Below are positions 35,700-48,750 of a DNA stretch of 64,000 nucleotides, piece by piece. Both the position numbers and the translations under genes were made by a program. The stretch covers positions 372,001-436,000 of the forward strand of contig NZ_LAJA01000001.1 in assembly GCF_000970675.1 (NCBI RefSeq), given 5' to 3'. Positions within the stretch are counted from its first letter, which is position 1; each line of letters begins with the position of its first letter. The notes under the pieces were generated by a model. The model made no database searches and was not told the origin of the DNA. It was given only the letters and a program-made list of their open reading frames with translations. Source of the stretch: Domibacillus tundrae. Lineage in GTDB: Bacteria; Bacillota; Bacilli; Bacillales; Domibacillaceae.

Positions 35700-36725
35700 G
35701 TGATATTTATTGAGCAAGCAAAAAAGATCTTTCAAACGAAAAATGGTCCTGTGAAGGCTGTTGACAACATAAATCTTTCCGTTCAGGAAGGTGAAATTTT
35801 CGGCATGATCGGCTACAGCGGCGCTGGGAAAAGTACACTCATCCGCATGCTGAATGGACTTGAAACCCCAACAGAAGGGTCTGTAACCGTAGCAGGGCGG
35901 ACAATCTCTACGATTAAAGGATCGGAACTTCGAAAAGCGCGGCAGGAAATCGGCATGATTTTTCAGCACTTTAACTTGCTTTGGTCACGCACAATACGTG
36001 AAAATATCGCATTTCCGCTTGAGATTGCCGGCGTGGCAAAAGCAGAACGGAACAAGCGCGTTGACGAATTGATAAACCTCGTAGGTTTGGATGGACGGGG
36101 TGATTCCTATCCGGCGCAGCTTTCAGGCGGTCAAAAGCAGCGTGTCGGCATTGCCCGCGCGCTCGCGAACAACCCGAAAGTGCTTCTTTGCGATGAAGCA
36201 ACGTCCGCCCTTGACCCGCAGACGACGGATTCCATTTTAGAGCTTCTCGTTGATATCAACCAACGTCTTGGCTTAACAATTGTATTGATTACACACGAAA
36301 TGCACGTAATCCGAAAAATTTGCCACCGGGTTGCGGTCATGGAAGAAGGCAAAATTGTCGAGCTCGGCCCGGTTCTCGATGTGTTCCGCCGGCCGGAGCA
36401 GCCGATCACAAAGCGGTTTGTTCAACAGGTGACCGAACCGGAAGAATCAAAAGAAACGATTCAGCATTTGCTGGCAGAGCATCCGGACGGAAAAATTGTT
36501 AAATTAACATTTGTCGGGGTGTCAGCCGAGCAGCCGGTTGTGACCGAACTGATCCGGTCGTTTAACGTCGGTGTAAACATTTTGCAGGGGAAAATTTCAC
36601 AAACGCAAAACGGTGCATACGGTACATTGTTTGTTCAAGTAACGGGCGATCAAACTGAAGTTGCTAAAGCTGTAGCGTTTTTAGATGCCCAGCAAGTCGA
36701 TTCGGAGGTGATTACATATGACTGA
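35700..36725 (+). CDS. metN: Methionine ABC transporter ATP-binding protein
   Basis: The 341-aa ATPase (same length as B. subtilis MetN) has Walker A GYSGAGKST, signature LSGGQKQRVGIARAL, Walker B VLLCDEATSALD, and a C-terminal NIL ligand-sensing domain (about residues 265-341). It powers methionine uptake with MetI and MetQ. GTG at 35700 is chosen: GAAAGGA lies 9-10 nt upstream, and longer frames would start inside the riboswitch. It overlaps metI by 8 bp. Confidence 0.95.
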   Translation: MIFIEQAKKIFQTKNGPVKAVDNINLSVQEGEIFGMIGYSGAGKSTLIRMLNGLETPTEGSVTVAGRTISTIKGSELRKARQEIGMIFQHFNLLWSRTIRENIAFPLEIAGVAKAERNKRVDELINLVGLDGRGDSYPAQLSGGQKQRVGIARALANNPKVLLCDEATSALDPQTTDSILELLVDINQRLGLTIVLITHEMHVIRKICHRVAVMEEGKIVELGPVLDVFRRPEQPITKRFVQQVTEPEESKETIQHLLAEHPDGKIVKLTFVGVSAEQPVVTELIRSFNVGVNILQGKISQTQNGAYGTLFVQVTGDQTEVAKAVAFLDAQQVDSEVITYD

Positions 36726-37386
36726 GCAGTGGTTTCCGAATGTCGACTGGGAGAAAATGTGGGAAGCAACGTATGAAACGCTCTATATGACGAGCATTTC
36801 AGTTGTCATTACGTTTATTCTCGGCATGCTTCTTGGCCTCTTATTGTTTTTAACATCAAAAGGGCAGCTATGGGAAAACAAAGCGGTTTACAGCGTGACA
36901 GCAGTCATTGTGAACGTTTTCCGCTCGATTCCATTTATTATTTTAATCGTCCTGCTGATTCCATTTACAAAAGCGATTTTGGGTACGATCATCGGCGAAA
37001 ACGCAGCGTTGCCTGCGCTTATCATTGGAGCAGCACCGTTTTACGCGCGGATGGTGGAAATTGCGCTGCGTGAGATTGATAAAGGCGTTATTGAAGCAGC
37101 ACGGGCAATGGGGGCTTCCACATGGACAATCATCCGAAAAGTCCTTATACCGGAGTCACTGCCGGCCCTCGTTTCCGGGTTGACCGTGACAGCCATTGCT
37201 CTTGTTGGATACACGGCGATGGCCGGTGTGATCGGTGCAGGCGGTCTTGGGAATCTTGCCTTTTTAGACGGTTTCCAGCGCAGCCGCAATGATGTAACCA
37301 TCATGGCTACCATTGTGATTTTAGTAATCGTGTTTATTATTCAGTTTATCGGCGATACGGCAGTCCGTAAGCTTGATAAACGTTAA
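36718..37386 (+). CDS. metI: Methionine ABC transporter permease
   Basis: A 222-aa permease with five predicted helices and the EAA-type loop DKGVIEAARAMGAS (about residues 121-134). It forms the membrane channel with MetN. In B. subtilis the same gene is called metP. Start overlaps the end of metN. Confidence 0.95.
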   Translation: MTEQWFPNVDWEKMWEATYETLYMTSISVVITFILGMLLGLLLFLTSKGQLWENKAVYSVTAVIVNVFRSIPFIILIVLLIPFTKAILGTIIGENAALPALIIGAAPFYARMVEIALREIDKGVIEAARAMGASTWTIIRKVLIPESLPALVSGLTVTAIALVGYTAMAGVIGAGGLGNLAFLDGFQRSRNDVTIMATIVILVIVFIIQFIGDTAVRKLDKR

Positions 37387-37418
37387 TAAAATAAATTCAT
37401 TTTTAGGAGGAATTCAGT

Positions 37419-38267
37419 ATGAAAAAATGGCTTTTAGGCTTTTTAACAGCCGCCATTGTGCTTATTCTCGCGGCGTGCGGCGGCGGGGATGAAGCGTCAG
37501 ATACAGGGTCAGATTCAGGTTCTTCAGAAGAAGACAAAACAATCGTTGTCGGGGCGTCCAATACACCGCATGCCGTGATTTTAGAAGAAGCAAAACCGCT
37601 TTTGGAAGAAAAGGGCTATGAGTTGCAAATCGAAACGTTCCAGGACTACGTTTTGCCAAACACAGCGCTTGAAGAAGAAGATTTGGATGCAAACTATTTC
37701 CAGCATCTTCCATACCTTGAACTTCAGGAAAAAGAACAAGGGTATGACTTTGAAAGTGCCGGTGCAATTCATATTGAGCCAATGGCTGTTTATTCAAAAA
37801 AATACAAAAGCTTGGATGAACTTCCTGACGGCGCAACGATTATTTTAAGCAACTCGGTTGCAGAGCATGGCCGTATCTTGATGATTTTAGAAGCGGAAGG
37901 CTTAATTAAAATTAAAGATGGCATTGATAAAACACAAGCTGCTCTTGACGATATTGCCGAAAATCCAAAAAACATCAAGTTTGACTATGATTACGAGCCG
38001 GCACTATTGACGCAAATTTATAATAATGATGAAGGCGATGCAGTCGTGATCAACTCGAACTATGCGATTGACGCCGGTATCAGCCCGACGGAAGATTCCA
38101 TCGCGCTTGAAGGCACAGATTCACCATACGCAAACTTAATTGTAACGCGTGCAGGCGATGAAGATTCCGAAAAAATAAAGGCACTGGTTGAAGTGCTAAA
38201 ATCAAAAGAAATTCAAGACTTTATTACAGAAGAATGGAACGGAGCAGTTGTTCCTGTAACAGAATAA
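37419..38267 (+). CDS. metQ: Methionine-binding lipoprotein
   Basis: The 282-aa NlpA-family binding protein has a signal peptide with lipobox LAAC near residue 20 and an acidic Ser/Asp linker. The mature part contains the family blocks GASNTPHA, NYFQHLPYL and NSNYAIDAG. It captures extracellular methionine for MetNI. GGAGG precedes the ATG. Confidence 0.95.
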   Translation: MKKWLLGFLTAAIVLILAACGGGDEASDTGSDSGSSEEDKTIVVGASNTPHAVILEEAKPLLEEKGYELQIETFQDYVLPNTALEEEDLDANYFQHLPYLELQEKEQGYDFESAGAIHIEPMAVYSKKYKSLDELPDGATIILSNSVAEHGRILMILEAEGLIKIKDGIDKTQAALDDIAENPKNIKFDYDYEPALLTQIYNNDEGDAVVINSNYAIDAGISPTEDSIALEGTDSPYANLIVTRAGDEDSEKIKALVEVLKSKEIQDFITEEWNGAVVPVTE

Positions 38268-38276
38268 ATATACGAA

Positions 38277-38308
38277 GTGCCCGGTACTTTACCGGGCGTT
38301 TTCTTTTT
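38277..38308 (+). terminator. metNIQ terminator
   Basis: Stem GCCCGGTA/TACCGGGC with a 3-nt loop and GTTTTCTTTTT tail. Confidence 0.85.
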
Positions 38309-38325
38309 ATGCATTTTTCGGATAA

Positions 38326-38470
38326 TTGCGAATTTAAGAGGATAAGGTTTATATTCTGAGATACGGGTATTATATGAGAGTATACCAGAGCTCACGCCAT
38401 GTGAGCGGGAGAGAGGATGCCAGACAGCCTTTGCATCTCCCGGCTGAACCTTGTTATGATTATAGCGGAA
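38326..38470 (+). ncRNA. Unassigned structured leader or small RNA
   Basis: A plausible promoter (TTGCGA 38326-38331, 18 bp, TATATT 38350-38355) is followed by three consecutive stems: GGTAT/ATACC (38366-38386), GCTCAC/GTGAGC (38390-38406), and CGGGAGA/TCTCCCG with inner ATGC/GCAT (38406-38442). No T run follows directly, so it may be the 5' leader of the 58-aa ORF at 38529. It does not match the S-box, TPP, T-box or glycine cores I know. Identity unknown. Confidence 0.35.
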
Positions 38471-38528
38471 GTTCCAGTTTCCAAAAAAAAACGAAAAGGA
38501 TTGATTCCCCATTAGTAACTCACTTAAT

Positions 38529-38705
38529 ATGAAGCACACAGAAGGTATGGAAAAAGCGATGCACGCCAATTATGGTGTCGGCTATGCAGAGTACAGCCAG
38601 AAGCATGAAGTGAGAATGGAAGTTGAGCAGCGGCGCGAAGAGGACTATCAAAAGTCAATGCGCATGGTTGCTGATATGAACCGTAATTTTACGAACCACC
38701 TTTAA
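38529..38705 (+). CDS. Small hypothetical protein (58 aa)
   Basis: An open frame of 58 residues rich in Glu, Arg, Met and Tyr, with an amphipathic helical middle (about residues 22-50) and no membrane segment. It fills the space between the structured region and a repeat/terminator. The first ATG has no clear ribosome site, so the start (also possible at 38547 or 38559) is uncertain. Family not recognised. Codon use looks coding. Confidence 0.5.
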   Translation: MKHTEGMEKAMHANYGVGYAEYSQKHEVRMEVEQRREEDYQKSMRMVADMNRNFTNHL

Positions 38706-38714
38706 TAATTGAAG

Positions 38715-38770
38715 AACAAATGCGCTGCGACATCATGCCGCAGCGCATTTGTGATCCACATCCTGTGGAC
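38715..38770. repeat. Two-hairpin repeat, copy C
   Basis: A perfect 12-bp stem AAATGCGCTGCG/CGCAGCGCATTT is followed by a second hairpin TCCACATCCTGTGGA in the context TTGTGATCCACATCCTGTGG. The second part closely matches the copies at 53906 and 54050. Confidence 0.6.
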
Positions 38771-38773
38771 CCG

Positions 38774-38806
38774 AGAAAAACCGGCCGAAAAGCTGGTTTT
38801 TCTTTG
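38774..38806 (+). terminator. Terminator after the 58-aa ORF
   Basis: A 12-bp stem AGAAAAACCGGC/AGCTGGTTTTTCT with a 6-nt loop and T-rich tail. Confidence 0.7.
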
Positions 38807-38843
38807 TTTATTTGAGAATACTTAATATAACTGATTTCCATGG

Positions 38844-38872
38844 TTGAATATAAATTCTATTTGTTATAAGAT
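38844..38872 (+). promoter_or_regulatory. suf operon promoter
   Basis: -35 TTGAAT (38844-38849), 17-bp spacer, -10 TAAGAT (38867-38872), 67 bp upstream of sufC. Confidence 0.55.
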
Positions 38873-38939
38873 TGTAATGAGAATAAACTGAGAATAGACA
38901 TAATCGGTCGTCTCAACCGATGAATACGGAGGGTAAAAT

Positions 38940-39716
38940 ATGCCACAATCAACGTTAACAGTCAAAGATCTTCACGTCTCAATCGACGGGAAAGAAATTT
39001 TAAAAGGGGTCAACCTTGAAATTAAAGGCGGCGAGTTCCATGCGATCATGGGCCCGAACGGAACAGGTAAATCAACCCTTTCTGCCGCGATTATGGGTCA
39101 CCCTAAATATGAAGTTACACAAGGAACAATCACGCTTGATGGTGAAGACGTTCTTGGTATGGAAGTAGATGAACGCGCACGTGCCGGTCTTTTCCTTGCG
39201 ATGCAATACCCAAGTGAAATTACAGGCGTAACAAACGCCGAGTTCCTTCGTTCCGCTGTGAATGCCCGCCGCGAAGAAGGTGATGAAATTTCATTGATGA
39301 AATTTATCCGCCAGATGGACGGAAATATGGACCTTCTTGAGATGGATCAAGATATGTCACAGCGTTACTTAAATGAAGGTTTCTCTGGCGGTGAGAAAAA
39401 GCGCAATGAAATTCTTCAATTGATGACGATTGAACCAAAAATCGCCATTCTTGATGAAATTGACTCCGGTCTTGATATTGATGCATTGAAAGTCGTATCA
39501 AAAGGCATCAACAAAATGCGCGGAGAAGATTTCGGCTGCCTGATGATTACACATTACCAGCGTCTCTTGAACTACATCACGCCTGACTATGTTCATGTTA
39601 TGATGCAGGGCAAAATTGTTAAATCCGGTGGTGCAGAACTTGCAGAGCGCCTTGAAGCAGAAGGCTACGACTGGATTAAGCAGGAACTTGGCATCGAAGA
39701 CGAAACGGTACAGTAA
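38940..39716 (+). CDS. sufC: Fe-S cluster assembly ATPase SufC
   Basis: The 258-aa ABC-type ATPase has Walker A GPNGTGKST, signature FSGGEKKRNEI, and Walker B IAILDEIDSGLD. It forms the SufBC2D scaffold complex that builds Fe-S clusters. First gene of sufCDSUB; CGGAGGG precedes the ATG. Confidence 0.96.
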   Translation: MPQSTLTVKDLHVSIDGKEILKGVNLEIKGGEFHAIMGPNGTGKSTLSAAIMGHPKYEVTQGTITLDGEDVLGMEVDERARAGLFLAMQYPSEITGVTNAEFLRSAVNARREEGDEISLMKFIRQMDGNMDLLEMDQDMSQRYLNEGFSGGEKKRNEILQLMTIEPKIAILDEIDSGLDIDALKVVSKGINKMRGEDFGCLMITHYQRLLNYITPDYVHVMMQGKIVKSGGAELAERLEAEGYDWIKQELGIEDETVQ

Positions 39717-39732
39717 TCGAGGAGGAGCAAAT

Positions 39733-42693
<2,961 letters not shown>

Positions 42694-42713
42694 ACTAACA
42701 GGAGGAATGCAAC

Positions 42714-44111
<1,398 letters not shown>

Positions 44112-44121
44112 GAAATATATC

Positions 44122-44158
44122 AAAGCCTGCAGGGACCAGCCCTGCAGGCTTTTTTTAT
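44122..44158 (+). terminator. suf operon terminator
   Basis: A 13-bp stem AAAGCCTGCAGGG/CCCTGCAGGCTTT followed by a T run. Confidence 0.9.
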
Positions 44159-44257
44159 CATGAGCAGACTTTCCATCAAAACAAACACAGCGGCAAGGTG
44201 TCAAAGATTCACACAGTCTAAATAAATATGCTACACTCGTATTACGAGGTGATTCGG

Positions 44258-45103
44258 ATGATTTATACAGGTGTAACTGGGTGGGGAGACCACGATACGC
44301 TGTATACGCAGGGAGTGGCTTCCCGTGATAAATTAACGGAATATGCAGCGCATTTTCCAACCGTGGAAGTGGACTCAAGTTTTTATGCGGTGCAGCCTGA
44401 GCGGAATATGCGCAAATGGACAGATGAGACGCCAGATGGGTTTCGCTTTGTTGTTAAAGCGTATCAAGGAATGACGGGACATGAACGCGGCGAGATTCCT
44501 TTTGAGTCGAAAGAAGAGATGTTTCAAGCGTTTAACTTATCGCTGACGCCCATGGTAGAAGCCGGGAAGCTTGCGATGGTCCTGTTCCAGTTTCCACCGT
44601 GGTTTGACTGCACGCGTGAAAATGTAACGTATATTCGATATTGCAGGGAAAACATGGGGCCAGTTCCGCTGGCAATTGAATTTCGTAACCAAACATGGTA
44701 TAAAGCGAAATTTTTTGATAAAACGATTTCGTTTTTAGAACAGGGAAATTGGATTCACACTGTATGTGATGAACCGCAGGCGGGGGACGGATCGATTCCG
44801 ATTGTTCTTCAAGCAACAAATAAGGAAAAAACATTAATCCGCCTGCACGGGCGCAACCGGGCAGGCTGGCGGAAAAATGGCCAGAAAAATTGGCGTGAAG
44901 TTCGTTACTTATACCGATACAATGAACATGAGCTGCGTCAATGGGTTGATTTTACAAATGAAATCCATAAGCAGTCAAAAGACGTATATATACTATTTAA
45001 TAACAATTCCGGTGGCGACGCGGCAGATAATGCGAAGCAATATTTGGATTTGGCTGGAGTTCAGTATGAAAATTTGGCTTCGCGCCAGCTTGATTTATTT
45101 TAG
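44258..45103 (+). CDS. yunF: DUF72 family protein YunF
   Basis: A 281-aa TIM-barrel-like DUF72 protein, close to the 282 aa of B. subtilis YunF. Blocks VDSSFYAVQ, FRFVVKAYQGMTG and the late YILFNNNSGGDAADNA are typical. ATG at 44258 is chosen for the GAGGTGAT seven bases upstream; an earlier ATG in frame lacks one. Function of the family is not established. Confidence 0.9.
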   Translation: MIYTGVTGWGDHDTLYTQGVASRDKLTEYAAHFPTVEVDSSFYAVQPERNMRKWTDETPDGFRFVVKAYQGMTGHERGEIPFESKEEMFQAFNLSLTPMVEAGKLAMVLFQFPPWFDCTRENVTYIRYCRENMGPVPLAIEFRNQTWYKAKFFDKTISFLEQGNWIHTVCDEPQAGDGSIPIVLQATNKEKTLIRLHGRNRAGWRKNGQKNWREVRYLYRYNEHELRQWVDFTNEIHKQSKDVYILFNNNSGGDAADNAKQYLDLAGVQYENLASRQLDLF

Positions 45104-45117
45104 GAGGCTTTGTCACG

Positions 45118-45278
45118 ATGGAATGGGTTATGCTGCTGCGCTCGTGCCGGGCGCCTGGTTCGGGGCAAAGCTCGGCGCGTGGCTGAATGCACGGATCGCT
45201 TCAAAAACGGCTGTGCTGCTGCTCCGTCTCGTTTTGATTTTGGTCGGTGTCCGCCTAATATGGCAGGGCATTCATTAA
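45118..45278 (+). pseudogene. yunE: Collapsed yunE (TauE/SafE-type sulfite exporter family)
   Basis: After AGGAGG (45104-45109) an ATG opens MEWVMLL, then the frame runs into a stop after 22 codons. In another frame the sequence reads LVPGAWFGAKLGAWLNARI and a hydrophobic end, the conserved C-terminus of TauE/SafE membrane proteins. So ribosome site, start and the last 50 or so codons remain, but some 200 internal codons are gone. Position between yunF and yunD matches yunE of B. subtilis. Confidence 0.75.
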
Positions 45279-45291
45279 AGGTGGAGTGAAC

Positions 45292-46650
45292 ATGAAAAAA
45301 ACGATACATATTTATCATACAAATGATTTGCACAGCCATTTTGAAAATTGGCCGAGAATTGCACATTTTTTAAAAGAGCGCCGTAGTCTCCATGAAGAAG
45401 CGGGAGAATACTCGTTTGCTTTTGATATTGGGGATCACGTGGACCGGGCTCATCCTCTTACCGAAGGAACACTCGGCTCTTTTAATATCGAACTGCTGAA
45501 CGAATCCCGCTTTGACGCAGTCGCGATCGGAAACAATGAAGGGATCACCATGCCGAAAGAAGCGCTAAACCGGCTGTATGACCATGCCTCATTTCCGGTT
45601 ATTTGTGCTAATTTGTTTGAAAAAAACGGTGAAACCCGTCCGGACTGGGTTGTGCCGCATGCTTTTTTTCAAGCGGGCGGCACAACGATTGCTGTCACGT
45701 CCGCAACGGCCCAGTATACCGCTTTTTACGAGCTGCTGGACTGGAGTGTGACGCTTCCGGTAGACGAGCTGAAAAAGCAAATTTCCATGCTGAAAAAACG
45801 GGCAGATATTGTCATCGTGCTATCGCATCTTGGCATGTACGATGACGAAAAGCTTGCCGAAGAAACAGAAGCGGATGTAATCCTCGGCGGACATACCCAC
45901 CACGTTTTTCATGAAGGGAAAATGGTCAATGGAACGCTGCTGGCAGCCGCGGGAAAATATGGCTACTTTGCCGGCCATGTGGAAATTGATCTCGATGCAG
46001 ATAGTGATCAAATTGTGGCGAAGCGGGCGCGTGTATTTGAAACGAACCGGTCGTTGAAGGCGCCTCTTGATGAGCAGGAGCAAAAAGCGATGTTTGAGAG
46101 TCAAGGTAAAAAAGTGCTGTCAATTCCAGTTGTGCAGCTTGAAAGGGAGCTTTCAAGCGACTGGTTTGAGTCATCGCCACTGCCCCAAATGCTGACAGAA
46201 GCGCTGACTGAATGGTGCCAGGCGGACTGTTCGTTTCTTAACGCAGGTGTTGTGCTTGGAGATTTGCCGGCAGGAGAGGTGACGAAGTATGATCTTCATA
46301 AACTGCTCCCTCACCCTATTAATCCTTGCTTAATTGAATTAACGGGTGCTGAGCTTTCGGAAGTGCTGCGCCAGACACGTGATGAAAAATGGCCACATCT
46401 GCAAATTAAAGGGCTTGGTTTCCGTGGCAGTGTCATGGGGCAGTTTGTATATGACCGAATTGAAATGGAAGGACCACGATTTTTCATTAATGGGCAGCCA
46501 ATTGATATGAAACAGACATATAAGCTTGCTACTCTTGATATGTTCACGTATGGTCATTATTTTGTGGAGCTTCATAGGGCACCTAGGAAAACATATTTTA
46601 TGCCGGAGTTTTTACGGGACATATTAGAATGGAAATTGTTGAAGTTATGA
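45292..46650 (+). CDS. yunD: YunD-like metallophosphatase / 5'-nucleotidase
   Basis: The 452-aa protein has an N-terminal metallophosphoesterase domain with metal motifs HTNDLHSHFEN (near residue 10), FDIGDHVD (near 45), GNNEG (near 82) and GGHTHHVFHEG (near 198), and a C-terminal 5'-nucleotidase domain. There is no signal peptide, so it is cytoplasmic, unlike secreted UshA-type enzymes. Substrate may be nucleotides or cyclic nucleotides. ATG at 45292 follows AAGGTGGAG. Confidence 0.9.
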   Translation: MKKTIHIYHTNDLHSHFENWPRIAHFLKERRSLHEEAGEYSFAFDIGDHVDRAHPLTEGTLGSFNIELLNESRFDAVAIGNNEGITMPKEALNRLYDHASFPVICANLFEKNGETRPDWVVPHAFFQAGGTTIAVTSATAQYTAFYELLDWSVTLPVDELKKQISMLKKRADIVIVLSHLGMYDDEKLAEETEADVILGGHTHHVFHEGKMVNGTLLAAAGKYGYFAGHVEIDLDADSDQIVAKRARVFETNRSLKAPLDEQEQKAMFESQGKKVLSIPVVQLERELSSDWFESSPLPQMLTEALTEWCQADCSFLNAGVVLGDLPAGEVTKYDLHKLLPHPINPCLIELTGAELSEVLRQTRDEKWPHLQIKGLGFRGSVMGQFVYDRIEMEGPRFFINGQPIDMKQTYKLATLDMFTYGHYFVELHRAPRKTYFMPEFLRDILEWKLLKL

Positions 46651-46651
46651 T

Positions 46652-46688
46652 GCCTCTTCCCGCATACAATGCGGAAAGGGGGTTTTTT
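46652..46688 (+). terminator. yunD terminator overlapping the yunB ribosome site
   Basis: The arms CCTCTTCCCGCAT and ATGCGGAAAGGGGG form a hairpin followed by TTTTTTT. The right arm contains AAAGGGGG, the only good ribosome site for the yunB GTG at 46690. Confidence 0.65.
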
Positions 46689-46689
46689 T

Positions 46690-47418
46690 GTGAGGCGGAA
46701 AAAATGGCAAAGCAAGTCAAAATTGTCCATGCGCCATCGTCTTATGATGGCTTTCCTTTTGTTTATTATCGGTCTTGTATTTATTATCTGGCTGATTAAT
46801 CGGATTCTTCAGCCCGTTCTTTTAAATTATGCAGACGCACAAACGGAAAAAATTGCGTCGATGGTGCTGCAAAAAGCAATCAGTAAAGAAATTACAGAAA
46901 ATCTTGATATAAAAGATATTATGATTACAGATGAAAGTGAAGGTGGCTCAACCACCTTCAACGCACAAGTGATCAATAAAGTGCTCGCTGAAGTAACTGA
47001 TCTTGCGGAGAAAAATTTAGATCAAGCCGAGGCAGGAGACTTGAAAGAACTAGAAAAAATGTCGGGTTTTGACATTGATGCAAAAAGGACGGCGCAAGGA
47101 GATGGAATTGCCTATACTATTCCATTCGGACAGATCACGAACAACGCGATACTCGGTAACATCGGACCGCGAATACCAATCCGATTTCATGCAATCGGGG
47201 ACGTAACATCCAATGTGAAAACGAAAGTGGAACCGTTCGGGATCAATTCAGCTTATGTTGAAGTATACGTCGAACTCGAAGTCAATGTGCAAGTCATTGT
47301 GCCGTTTGCATCTGAGGTGAAGGTGGTCAAGCAAACATTGCCAGTAGCAATGGGGCTCGTACATGGCACTGTGCCAAACTATTACAACCCGGATTCGATT
47401 GGAGTGCCGGCCAAATAA
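46690..47418 (+). CDS. yunB: Sporulation protein YunB
   Basis: About 242 residues with one N-terminal transmembrane helix (about 18-40) and an extracytoplasmic domain ending in GLVHGTVPNYYNPDS. B. subtilis YunB is made in the mother cell and needed for normal spore formation. GTG at 46690 is chosen because GGGGG lies 7 nt upstream. yunC, which lies next to yunB in B. subtilis, is absent. Confidence 0.9.
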   Translation: MRRKKWQSKSKLSMRHRLMMAFLLFIIGLVFIIWLINRILQPVLLNYADAQTEKIASMVLQKAISKEITENLDIKDIMITDESEGGSTTFNAQVINKVLAEVTDLAEKNLDQAEAGDLKELEKMSGFDIDAKRTAQGDGIAYTIPFGQITNNAILGNIGPRIPIRFHAIGDVTSNVKTKVEPFGINSAYVEVYVELEVNVQVIVPFASEVKVVKQTLPVAMGLVHGTVPNYYNPDSIGVPAK

Positions 47419-47474
47419 AAGAGGGGATAGAAAATGTTCGCTTTTTAACACGGTGATCACGAAATGGAGCATAA

Positions 47475-47510
47475 GTGCGATGAACCTTATTGGTCATTGC
47501 TTTTTTTTGC
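47475..47510 (+). terminator. yunB terminator
   Basis: Arms GCGATGAACC/GGTCATTGC followed by eight T residues. The remaining 47513-47700 shows no gene or clear signal. Confidence 0.65.
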
Positions 47511-47716
47511 AGGTAAATTGAAAAAAATAAATCAGCGCTCCTGTAATTTAGAACTTGTTTGACCCACACAGACAGGTCTTTTTGATTAGGGAAACGTATT
47601 CATCAGCTATTATATGAATTATTCTAAGAAAATGATAAATGGCACATTGTTTTTGCAAGGAAAACGCATACTTTTCCTCATAATATTTTTTTAATTCAAC
47701 CCAATTGAGTTTAATG

Positions 47717-47774
47717 ATAAGAGTTAAAAATGTGGATGAACCTGCATATTTAACTCTTATTAATTTCTTTTTTT
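47717..47774 (+). terminator. Long-loop hairpin with T run ahead of lipA
   Basis: A perfect 12-bp inverted repeat ATAAGAGTTAAA/TTTAACTCTTAT (47717-47728 with 47749-47760), 20-nt loop, then TTTCTTTTTTT. It ends about 60 nt before the lipA start and could be a terminator, an attenuator or an operator. AT-rich arms weaken the terminator reading. Confidence 0.45.
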
Positions 47775-47835
47775 GCCGCCAAATGATAGTTATGATAAAG
47801 TAGCGGTATATCGTAAGCTGATTGGAGATGGAAAA

Positions 47836-48750
47836 ATGAGCACGAAAGAAGAATATTTGCGTAAACCGGAATGGTTGAAAATAAAGCTGAACACGAACGA
47901 GAATTACACTGGTTTAAAGAAAATGATGCGCGAGAAAAAGCTACATACGGTATGTGAAGAAGCGAAGTGCCCGAATATTCATGAATGCTGGGCGGTCCGC
48001 CGTACGGCGACGTTTATGATTCTTGGCAGTGTCTGCACACGTGCGTGTCGTTTTTGTGCGGTGAAAACGGGTCTTCCGACAGAGCTTGACCTAGAAGAGC
48101 CGGAACGCGTAGCGGATTCTGTTGTCCAAATGAACTTGAAGCACGTTGTGGTCACAGCGGTTGCGCGTGATGATTTAAAAGATGGCGGCGCATATGTATT
48201 TGCTGAAACGGTCCGGGCGATTCGCCGGAAAAATCCATTTACATCGATTGAAGTACTTCCATCTGATATGGGCGGCATTGAAGAAAATCTGCAGATGCTG
48301 ATGGATGCGAAGCCGGACATTTTAAACCATAACATTGAAACGGTTCGCAGCTTGACGCCACGCGTCCGGGCTCGGGCAAAGTATGACCGTTCGCTTGAAT
48401 TTTTACGCCGGGCGAAAGAAATGCAGCCGAACATTCCGACGAAATCAAGCTTGATGGTCGGCCTTGGCGAAACGAAAGAAGAAATTATCGAAGTGATGGA
48501 CGATCTTCGTGCAAATAATGTAGACATTATGACGATCGGCCAATACTTGCAGCCGTCGAAAAAACATTTAAAAGTGCAGAAGTATTACCATCCGGATGAA
48601 TTTGCAGAGCTTCGCGAAATCGCCATGTCGAAAGGATTCAGCCACTGTGAAGCAGGACCGATGGTTCGTTCTTCGTACCATGCTGACGAACAGGTCAATG
48701 CAGCGGCAAAAGCGAAACATGAACAGGGCGAGGCGCAGACAGCCAAATGA
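47836..48750 (+). CDS. lipA: Lipoyl synthase
   Basis: A 304-aa radical-SAM enzyme that inserts two sulfurs into octanoyl groups on GcvH and other lipoyl domains. The auxiliary cluster uses C40, C45 and C51 ([12 protein letters not shown]); the SAM cluster uses C67, C71 and C74 (CTRACRFC). The ATG at 47836 has GGAGATGG upstream and matches the usual N-terminus; the frame is open further upstream. It overlaps yutD by 4 bp. Confidence 0.96.
   Translation: MSTKEEYLRKPEWLKIKLNTNENYTGLKKMMREKKLHTVCEEAKCPNIHECWAVRRTATFMILGSVCTRACRFCAVKTGLPTELDLEEPERVADSVVQMNLKHVVVTAVARDDLKDGGAYVFAETVRAIRRKNPFTSIEVLPSDMGGIEENLQMLMDAKPDILNHNIETVRSLTPRVRARAKYDRSLEFLRRAKEMQPNIPTKSSLMVGLGETKEEIIEVMDDLRANNVDIMTIGQYLQPSKKHLKVQKYYHPDEFAELREIAMSKGFSHCEAGPMVRSSYHADEQVNAAAKAKHEQGEAQTAK

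Noticed and set aside
39616-39732. N-terminal extension of SufD into sufC
   Set aside because: No credible start; ATG at 39733 has GGAGGAG and matches family length.
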